Below, piece by piece: positions 7,508 through 13,473 of a stretch of DNA of 16,490 nt. The notes below the pieces were generated by a model. The model made no database searches, was not told the origin of the DNA, and saw only the letters and a list, made by a program, of their open reading frames with translations. Position 1 is the first letter of the stretch. Each line of letters starts with the position of its first letter. This DNA comes from an uncultured Flavobacterium sp. (GTDB lineage Bacteria > Bacteroidota > Bacteroidia > Flavobacteriales > Flavobacteriaceae): the NCBI RefSeq assembly GCF_946220915.1, contig NZ_CAMIHH010000074.1:1-16490 (forward strand), given 5' to 3'. The translations under genes were made by a program, and so were the position numbers.

Positions 7508-8428
7508 TTATTTTATTTCTTCACTATCTACAATTGTATTCCTCAACGTCCCAATCCCCTCAACCGTGGCTTCCACCACATCACCCGGCCACATCCATTG
7601 CTGTGGGCTGCGGCCTGCGCCAACGCCTGCCGGGGTTCCGGTTGCAATGATGTCACCCGCATTGAGGGTAAACACCGTGCTCAGGTCATGTACCAGGTCG
7701 GCAATATTAAACAGCATGAATTTTGTATTGGAATTTTGTTTCTCTACGCCATTCACTTTTAGTGAAAGGTTTAGGTTGTGCGGGTCAGCAATTTCATCGC
7801 GGGTTACAAGCACCGGCCCCATCGGTGCAAAGGTATCCTGCCCTTTCGATACGATCCATTGCCCGGCACGGCGGCAGTCACGCGCGCTGATGTCGTTGAT
7901 TACCGTATAGCCATACACATAATCCATCGCATTTTCCTTTGCAATGTTCTTGCCGTGCCTGCCAATGATAACCGCCAGCTCCACTTCCCAGTCCAGCTGC
8001 TGCGTGATGTTTTGGTTATGGATGATGTTGGTCTCCGTACCCGTAACTGCTGTTGGCGGCTTAGAGAAGATTACCGGCTGCTGCGGCAGTTCTTTAGCGG
8101 TGTCGAGTGTTCGTGCCGATTCCGCCACGTGCTCGGTATAGTTCAGCCCGATGCCAAAGATATTTTTACGCGGCCTTGGTATTGGTGCCAATAGCGTGGC
8201 ATTCGCCAAAGGTATTGAGCAGTCGAGCAGTTCTTCTTTGGTTGCGGTATTCATCAAATGCACTGCGTGGTTGATACCCTCCATGCCCAGGTCGATGAAC
8301 TCAAGCATGTTGTCTGGTAAATGGCTGCTTTTAATCTGGCCCAGCTTGTGTGCGTCCACAATCATATTTTCTTCTATAAATCCGAGGCGTTCCGGCGCAT
8401 GGTTTATTCTATAGGTAACTAATTTCAT
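7508..8428 (-). CDS. fumarylacetoacetate hydrolase family protein, probable maleylpyruvate (acylpyruvate) hydrolase
   Basis: FAH-family enzymes split a carbon-carbon bond in acylpyruvates using a Mg/Mn-enolate. The 306-residue protein shows the fold clearly: NYTEH (H100), FSKPPTAVTG (121-130), the metal ligands E148 and E150 in DWEVELAV, D179 in INDISARD, and the C-terminal GDIIATGTPAGVG. Related enzymes hydrolyse fumarylpyruvate, maleylpyruvate, fumarylacetoacetate or 2-hydroxymuconate-type products. Here it lies directly downstream of the gentisate dioxygenase-type gene and upstream of a maleate isomerase. No maleylpyruvate isomerase is visible, so direct cleavage of maleylpyruvate (or its amide) to pyruvate plus maleate (or maleamate) is the best inference. 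The ATG at 8428 gives the family-normal N terminus. Confidence 0.85.
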   Translation of the reverse strand: MKLVTYRINHAPERLGFIEENMIVDAHKLGQIKSSHLPDNMLEFIDLGMEGINHAVHLMNTATKEELLDCSIPLANATLLAPIPRPRKNIFGIGLNYTEHVAESARTLDTAKELPQQPVIFSKPPTAVTGTETNIIHNQNITQQLDWEVELAVIIGRHGKNIAKENAMDYVYGYTVINDISARDCRRAGQWIVSKGQDTFAPMGPVLVTRDEIADPHNLNLSLKVNGVEKQNSNTKFMLFNIADLVHDLSTVFTLNAGDIIATGTPAGVGAGRSPQQWMWPGDVVEATVEGIGTLRNTIVDSEEIK

Positions 8429-8469
8429 TATGTTGTTGTTTGTCTATTTATTTTAATTCCATTTTGGTT

Positions 8470-8538
8470 TGTCACATCGAGTGCAGTCAGGGTGCTTACG
8501 GTATACAATTGTTATTCTGGACTGCGCTCGAACTGACA
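8470..8538. repeat. REP-like inverted repeat between dioxygenase and FAH-family genes
   Basis: TCGAGTGCAGTC (8477-8488) is the inverted copy of GACTGCGCTCGA (8520-8531) with one mismatch that can form a G-T wobble. TGTCA (8470-8474) and TGACA (8534-8538) extend the helix after a 2x2 internal loop. The CGAG-TGCAGTC core resembles extragenic palindromes that I recall as common in Flavobacterium genomes. It occupies most of the 122-base gap and could terminate, or stabilise the 3' end of, the dioxygenase message. Confidence 0.6.
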
Positions 8539-8550
8539 CGGCAGAACCGT

Positions 8551-9657
8551 TTACTGCGACTGTAACTGAAAACGGTCCGGGTGCGCCATTTCCTGGTACA
8601 ATCCCAGCGAAGTGATCACCGGCAGGTCATTGAACGAAAACAGGCACGCATTCTCAGTTTCGCTAAGGTTTACGTGCTCGTGGTACGCCCACGACGGTAC
8701 GCAGAAAATATCGCGCTCCTTCCAGTCGAACCGCTTGCCACCAATAATGGAGTAACCGTGGCCCTTCGCGCATTGGTACACGAACGATCCCGTATGCCGG
8801 TGTGCCAGCGTATGTTCGCTTGGACGAAGTAGCTGTATCGAAGCGCCCATCGTCTGCATTACGTGGCCGCCCGTTTGCGGATTGGTATAATGCATCAGGA
8901 TGCCGTCATATGGCGAACCGTCATTCACCTTCGCGGCTTCCAAAAGGGCAGGGTATACCTGCTTCCATGAATATTTGAACAGGGGCGAGTAAGGCTTGTC
9001 CCAACCGCTGTCGGCAGGCACCAGCCCAACGCCGCTGTAGGTTAAGGGCGAGTGATTTACAGGTGAAGTCAAAGGCTGCTTGCCATCATACACTGCATAA
9101 TCATTGGCTTCCAGTGCATTCACAAGCGGAATGTCAAGCCCATCCTGCCAAACGCACGTTTTGCCACCTTCCTCTACACCATGCTCGTGCCAGGTGCTGT
9201 TGGGCGTTATTACAAAATCGTTGACTTCCAGCATTATCTTGTTGCCGTCCACCACAGTATAGCCGCCTTCGCCCTCCATGATGAAGCGCAGGGCAGAGGC
9301 TTTGTGCCTGTGTGCCGATGTGCTTTCGCCCGGCCTTGTTACCTGGATCCCAGTGTAGAGCCAGCCCACGGCGGCACTCACATCGCGGCGCCTGTCGTTC
9401 ACAAGGTATACCACACGTCGACCGGCCTGCTCGGGCGTTACCAATTCCGAAGATTTCAGCACCAGTTCCCGAAGCTGCTCGTATTTCCACAGCATCGGTA
9501 CTGACGAGGTACGCGGCTCCCACGGCTCGATGTCGTTGGCAACTGTCCACAGCGCCCCCGCGCCAAGGCTTTCCAGCTCTTTGTAATAGGCTTCCAGTTC
9601 GGGGGTGTCCTGCACCCGCGCACGGCCTAAAACACTGTCGTCATATTTTGCTTCCAT
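8551..9657 (-). CDS. gentisate 1,2-dioxygenase family bicupin
   Basis: Gentisate 1,2-dioxygenases open the ring of 2,5-dihydroxybenzoate between the carboxyl-bearing and neighbouring carbons using Fe(II) and O2, giving maleylpyruvate. This 368-residue protein has the family's two cupin domains. The N-terminal cupin shows H116 and H118 in AHRHKAS and H157 in WHEHG. These match the ligands H119, H121 and H160 of the related salicylate dioxygenase with a constant offset of three, and R124 matches its substrate-binding R127. The C-terminal cupin also keeps AHRHTGS (H286, H288) and YHEHVN (H326, H328), so a second metal site is possible, as reported for the Silicibacter enzyme. Members also cleave salicylate, 1-hydroxy-2-naphthoate and 5-nitrosalicylate, so the ring substrate is open. 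Context favours gentisate or 5-hydroxyanthranilate. Confidence 0.88.
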   Translation of the reverse strand: MEAKYDDSVLGRARVQDTPELEAYYKELESLGAGALWTVANDIEPWEPRTSSVPMLWKYEQLRELVLKSSELVTPEQAGRRVVYLVNDRRRDVSAAVGWLYTGIQVTRPGESTSAHRHKASALRFIMEGEGGYTVVDGNKIMLEVNDFVITPNSTWHEHGVEEGGKTCVWQDGLDIPLVNALEANDYAVYDGKQPLTSPVNHSPLTYSGVGLVPADSGWDKPYSPLFKYSWKQVYPALLEAAKVNDGSPYDGILMHYTNPQTGGHVMQTMGASIQLLRPSEHTLAHRHTGSFVYQCAKGHGYSIIGGKRFDWKERDIFCVPSWAYHEHVNLSETENACLFSFNDLPVITSLGLYQEMAHPDRFQLQSQ

Positions 9658-9737
9658 ACTAAAATTTATTTAGTTGTATTAATTTCTATTTTGAAGCGGA
9701 AAGGCCGGTTTCTGTCAGCTATCCCTTTTCCTGTCCT

Positions 9738-9789
9738 GCCCCGCTCTTTCTGCGGGGCTTCCGCTGTATTCCCGCCGAAAAAAGCGGGA
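9738..9789. repeat. two adjacent hairpins (extragenic repeat or terminator)
   Basis: GCCCCGC (9738-9744) and GCGGGGC (9752-9758) form a perfect 7-bp stem with a 7-base loop. TCCCGC (9770-9775) and GCGGGA (9784-9789) form a second hairpin over an A-rich loop. They lie in the 198-base gap between the small membrane protein gene and the dioxygenase gene, the largest break inside the block. On the minus strand they could attenuate read-through from the upstream genes. The GC-rich core stands out from the AT-rich flanks. Confidence 0.5.
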
Positions 9790-9855
9790 GATGCCGCTTC
9801 ATTCAGGGCTAACGGCCATCCACATTTACTTTTGCATGGTTTCACTGCCGTCCGC

Positions 9856-10347
9856 TTATTCTATTTTATTACCATACCGGCCCATTTTTGGCTGCCTCGG
9901 CTTCTTTTCTTTTTTGTAATTTGGCTGCCGCTGCATAACCGACTTTTCTTTCTGCCGCTGTCCTATGATGGCAAAAACCAAAAATATTGCAGCCAATCCT
10001 GCAAAAGCAGCGATGTCCGATTTTATTTCTGCCTCCTCGTCCTTAAACACGAAAGTTGAATTGCCCGTATCGGTAAGCAATGTAAATTCGCCACCTATAC
10101 TTATATCGTTGCAGTGCATTCCCCTGAAATTTTTCCTGTGGACTTTCTCCAGGTAGCTGAACCTGAAATGCGATTTATTGTTTCTTGAACCTTCCCCACA
10201 CGGCGTTGGCACATCTATAATGGTTACAATTACCTCACGTCCGTTTTTAAGGACATCCAGATCATCAAATTTCAATGAAGCAATCCACAGCGCACCTGCC
10301 ATCATAAGCAGGCTAACGATCGTCAGTGCCTTTAGCTTTTTAAACAT
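9856..10347 (-). CDS. small two-helix membrane protein, unknown function
   Basis: I do not recognise a named family with certainty; the layout is reminiscent of DUF3592-type proteins. The protein has 163 residues from the ATG at 10347; a TTG three bases earlier adds only one residue and is less likely. There is one helix near the N terminus (about 7-24, in TIVSLLMMAGALWIASL) and a second at about 110-129. Between them is a domain of roughly 85 residues, probably periplasmic, with two cysteines that could form a disulfide. The tail is strongly basic (KKEKKPRQPK). Its ATG overlaps the nitrilase-family stop as TGATG, implying translational coupling. A transport, anchoring or sensing role for the pathway cannot be shown. 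Confidence 0.72.
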   Translation of the reverse strand: MFKKLKALTIVSLLMMAGALWIASLKFDDLDVLKNGREVIVTIIDVPTPCGEGSRNNKSHFRFSYLEKVHRKNFRGMHCNDISIGGEFTLLTDTGNSTFVFKDEEAEIKSDIAAFAGLAAIFLVFAIIGQRQKEKSVMQRQPNYKKEKKPRQPKMGRYGNKIE

Positions 10348-11321
10348 CAAAAATCCTCCTGCGTATCCGTAAATGTAATATTCTTCCTCGGGGTGGTATT
10401 CACCCGCAGGTCGAAAATGTCAAAACGGTTGTAATGCCCCAGTATGTCGTGCATCTGCTTGGGCTGTATGCATTTTGAAAGGTCAATGTCGGCATACACA
10501 ATTCCCTCCTCATCAATCAGCGGTTCGCCTATTACCGCGCCATTCGGCCCGATAACCCCCGAGAATGCACTGTTCTTCCGTGTCAGCAGTTCTTCGGCAT
10601 CCGGTACATCTTCCTTCATGATGTCGATTATCTCTTTGGTAATGGTCGAACACGACACAATGGTAAACAGTTTCCCTTCAAACGAATGCGCTGCCGCACG
10701 TATCTTTATTGCTTCCGCCATATTATAGTCGGGTGGGGCAACGGGCAGCGAAATGTAATTGGCTATGTGTATCAGCTCGCCTTGTGTTAGCAACGTAAAG
10801 CGTGCCAGGGTGTTGGTATTCTCGCCGCAGGCAAGCGTACCTATAGGGCCGATCCCGGTATTGTACACTTTCAATGACGATCCGTCACCGCCGGTCCAGG
10901 TAAGCTTTTCTGCCCAGGTGGGAACCAGCTTGCGGTGCTTGCCCACGAGGTTGCCGTTATTATCAATGATAAGGTTGGTATTATACAGTTCGCCAAAGCT
11001 CTGTCCGCGCTCGTTCACGCCGATCACTACATGGCAGTTGTGCTCTTTTGCCGCCTGGCATATCCTTTCGGTTTCCGGTCCGGGTACAGTTATCGAATTC
11101 ACGTATAACTTCTCATACCATTTGCTGCCCTGAACGGGAGTCATGATCCAGTTCCAGTAGGGATAACCTGCTACGAACACCTCAGGGAAAGCAACGAGTG
11201 ACGCGCCGTTTCCTGCAGCCTCGGCAATTATGGAGCAGGCTTTTTCAACTGTGGCATCTATATTAAGGAAAACAGGAGAGGCCTGCACCGCCGCAGCCTT
11301 GAATTTTGGAAGGTCCAACAT
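10347..11321 (-). CDS. nitrilase-superfamily carbon-nitrogen hydrolase
   Basis: The 324-residue protein has the Glu-Lys-Cys triad of the nitrilase superfamily: E47 in FPEVFVAGYP, K131 in HRKLVPTWAEKLTW (with the second Glu, E138), and C165 in LACGENTNTLARF. HRKL-PT-x2-E-K-x-x-W together with C-x-E-N is the pattern of branch 1, the true nitrilases (R-CN to acid plus ammonia), rather than of AmiE-type aliphatic amidases or beta-ureidopropionases. Some branch-1 enzymes also form or use amides. Here it lies inside an aromatic-acid block, between thioesterase and membrane-protein genes. It could supply the aromatic acid from a nitrile. Alternatively it could remove ammonia from an amide intermediate such as maleamate or maleamylpyruvate if the ring substrate carries an ortho-amino group. 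The second idea fits the context but not the usual branch-1 chemistry. Confidence 0.85.
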   Translation of the reverse strand: MLDLPKFKAAAVQASPVFLNIDATVEKACSIIAEAAGNGASLVAFPEVFVAGYPYWNWIMTPVQGSKWYEKLYVNSITVPGPETERICQAAKEHNCHVVIGVNERGQSFGELYNTNLIIDNNGNLVGKHRKLVPTWAEKLTWTGGDGSSLKVYNTGIGPIGTLACGENTNTLARFTLLTQGELIHIANYISLPVAPPDYNMAEAIKIRAAAHSFEGKLFTIVSCSTITKEIIDIMKEDVPDAEELLTRKNSAFSGVIGPNGAVIGEPLIDEEGIVYADIDLSKCIQPKQMHDILGHYNRFDIFDLRVNTTPRKNITFTDTQEDF

Positions 11322-11334
11322 ATTTTTAATTAGA

Positions 11335-11395
11335 AATTACCAATTACGAATTACATGTCTATCATCTCACATCTATCATCTCACATCTATCATCT
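11335..11395. repeat. two tandem repeats in the thioesterase-nitrilase gap
   Basis: AATTAC recurs three times with a 7-base period (11335-11340, 11342-11347, 11349-11354). It is followed by TCTATCATCTCACA in two full copies (11358-11371, 11372-11385) and a 10-base partial copy (11386-11395). Together they fill most of the 85-base gap between the thioesterase and nitrilase-family genes. Copy number is likely to vary by slippage. There are no spacers, so it is not a CRISPR array. Confidence 0.8.
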
Positions 11396-11406
11396 AAATG
11401 TCTACT

Positions 11407-11844
11407 TTAAAACCTCGGATCCGGAATGAAATACTCCTCCAGTTTTTCCCGCATTTCATCTGGGAACGGGCTTGATTTTATCTCATTGCGCCCTTCGGCA
11501 AATTCCACTCGTACCAGCGATACCTCACCCTCCAGGCACAGCGAACCGTCGGCATGATCAAACTTAAACCCGCATTTCATGGATGATACGCCTAATTTCT
11601 TTACCCAAATGTATTTCGTTAATACATCGCCCAATCGGGCTGCTTTCTTAAACTGTATCTTTAAGTCAACGGTTGGTATGCCCCCGGTTTTGTGGATGTT
11701 CTTGAATGGCATGCCAAGTATCTCGTCATAAAAATCCTCCACTATGTTATTGAGCATCTCCAGGAATCTCGGATAAAATACTATCCCCGCGAAATCCACA
11801 TGCTGGAAACGAACGGTTTCTTCTTTTTTAAATGCTTTTTCCAT
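11407..11844 (-). CDS. hotdog acyl-CoA thioesterase, 4-hydroxybenzoyl-CoA thioesterase type
   Basis: The 145-residue protein is a single hotdog domain. The N-terminal VRFQHVDFAGIVFYPRFLEML carries D17, the same position as the catalytic aspartate (D17) of the Pseudomonas 4-hydroxybenzoyl-CoA thioesterase, followed by the long central helix. TGGIPTVDLKIQFKKAARLGD is the typical second strand region. It would hydrolyse an aryl-CoA to the free acid plus CoA. Its ATG overlaps the ligase stop (TGATG), so ligase and thioesterase are translationally coupled. This is consistent with CoA being attached only for ring hydroxylation and then removed, freeing a 5-hydroxylated acid for the bicupin dioxygenase. 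The exact acyl group is inferred from the neighbours. Confidence 0.85.
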   Translation of the reverse strand: MEKAFKKEETVRFQHVDFAGIVFYPRFLEMLNNIVEDFYDEILGMPFKNIHKTGGIPTVDLKIQFKKAARLGDVLTKYIWVKKLGVSSMKCGFKFDHADGSLCLEGEVSLVRVEFAEGRNEIKSSPFPDEMREKLEEYFIPDPRF

Positions 11845-13460
11845 CAGGCCTGTATTGTGTTTTTTAATTTAAATCGTTGTATTTTACCGGTCTCGGTTTT
11901 TGGCAACGCGTCCATGTAGCGTATTTCCCTCGGGTATTTATAAGGTGCTGCCACGTTCTTGAACCAGTCCTGTATCTGCTTCGTCAGCTCGTCCGAAGCT
12001 TTGTCCTTATCTTTCAAAACCACGTAGGCACAAACCAGCATCCCGCGATTCTCGTCGGGCAGGCCAACAACGGCGCATTCGGCAATGTCCCCGTGCCCCA
12101 GCAATACACTTTCTACCTCAATGGCAGCGATATTATAGCCGGAAGAGATGATCATGTCATCACCCCGAGCCACAAACCAATAATAACCGTCTTGGTCCTT
12201 ACGGAAGATGTCGCCCGTCAGGTTCCAGCCATTCTCTACGTATTCCTTTTGCTTGTCCGGGCTGTTCAGGTATTTGCAGCCGGTTATGCCGCGTACCGCA
12301 AGCCGTCCGGGAGATCCATCAGTAATTTCATTCCCTTTGCTGTCAATGATGCGGGCTTCGTAACCGCGCACCGGCAATCCTGTTGCGCCCTTACGCATAT
12401 TTTCGTCATTCGAGGATATAAAGATATGGAGTATTTCGGTAGAACCGATGCCGTCAATGATTTTTAACCCTGTGGTTTCGTACCAGTCGTCCCAGACTTT
12501 CAGTGGGAGTGTTTCACCTGCCGACACGCATTTGCGCAGTGACGAAATGTCAAAGTCTTTCACTTTGGTGGTCAATACCCGCCATGCGGTTGGGGCTGTA
12601 AAGCATATCGTTACCTTGTGTTCCGCAATGGCTTTGAGTAACAGGTCAGGAGATGGTTTTTCGATTAAAAATGTCGATGCGCCGAAGTAGAACGGAAATA
12701 GTACCAATCCGCCCAGCCCAAAAGTAAACCCAAGTGGGGGGCTGCCCGTGAATATATCATCAGGTGTTGGCTGCAATGCATATTTTGGGAACGCCTCGCA
12801 TATAAGCAATATGTCTTTATGATAATGCGAGGTCATTTTCGGCCTGCCTGTAGTGCCGGAGGTAAAACCTATGATGGAAAGTGAAACCGCCTTTGTGGGG
12901 TGGTTTTCGAATGTCTTTGGTTTATTACCCATCAGCGTTTCCAGCTTCGAAATGTGCTGGCCTGAGCCATCAAACGTAACAATGCTTTTCAGGAAGGGAG
13001 AATCCACTGCCTGCAATGCATCTTCCAAAGTATAATCACAAAGCGCATGTGAAATTTCGGCACATTCAACCATTACGCTCAATTCTTTTTCACGCAGCAG
13101 CGGCATGGTCGCCACTACAATTCCGCCCGCCTTCAGTATACCGAACCAGCAGGCCACGTACATCGGGTTGTTCGCCGAGCGTATCATTACACGGTTGCCC
13201 GGCACAAAACCCAGGTTATCTTTTAATACATGCGCTATCTGGTTGGCTTTTTCATAAAGCTCCTGAAACGTCCAATTGCCTTCAAAGGTACGGATGGCTA
13301 TCCTGTTGCCATTGCCTTCAGCGATGTGCCTGTCAAGCAGCCTCTCCACGCAATTCAGGTAATCAGGGAACTCGAAGTCTTCATGTCCAGTAAAGCATTC
13401 TGCCTGTAATGAAGCGTGGGGCAGGTGGTCATGGGCGAAATTATCTTCGTAATGTTTCAT
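11844..13460 (-). CDS. aryl-CoA ligase (benzoate / 2-aminobenzoate-CoA ligase type)
   Basis: This 538-residue member of the acyl-adenylate-forming superfamily activates a carboxylic acid with ATP and CoA. The P-loop-like motif FTSGTTGRPK is at 199-208, a GIGSTE motif follows in the middle, then the hinge LTGDIFRKDQDGYYWFVARGDD and the C-terminal TGKIQRFK with the catalytic lysine K526. The N-terminal part and YNIAAIEVESVLLGH resemble benzoate-CoA and 2-aminobenzoate-CoA ligases rather than long-chain or acetyl-CoA synthetases. It sits between the aryl-CoA monooxygenase fusion and the thioesterase, which defines its likely substrate as salicylate or anthranilate. A gap of 13 bases separates it from the upstream gene and one base overlaps the downstream gene. 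Confidence 0.88.
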   Translation of the reverse strand: MKHYEDNFAHDHLPHASLQAECFTGHEDFEFPDYLNCVERLLDRHIAEGNGNRIAIRTFEGNWTFQELYEKANQIAHVLKDNLGFVPGNRVMIRSANNPMYVACWFGILKAGGIVVATMPLLREKELSVMVECAEISHALCDYTLEDALQAVDSPFLKSIVTFDGSGQHISKLETLMGNKPKTFENHPTKAVSLSIIGFTSGTTGRPKMTSHYHKDILLICEAFPKYALQPTPDDIFTGSPPLGFTFGLGGLVLFPFYFGASTFLIEKPSPDLLLKAIAEHKVTICFTAPTAWRVLTTKVKDFDISSLRKCVSAGETLPLKVWDDWYETTGLKIIDGIGSTEILHIFISSNDENMRKGATGLPVRGYEARIIDSKGNEITDGSPGRLAVRGITGCKYLNSPDKQKEYVENGWNLTGDIFRKDQDGYYWFVARGDDMIISSGYNIAAIEVESVLLGHGDIAECAVVGLPDENRGMLVCAYVVLKDKDKASDELTKQIQDWFKNVAAPYKYPREIRYMDALPKTETGKIQRFKLKNTIQA

Positions 13461-13473
13461 TGCTTTACTGGGA

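Noticed and set aside
10348..10350. TTG start for the small membrane protein
   Set aside because: An ATG follows immediately and produces the TGATG overlap typical of coupled genes in this block.
11358..11395. CRISPR-like array
   Set aside because: Units are 14 bases and directly adjacent with no spacers; no cas genes are nearby.
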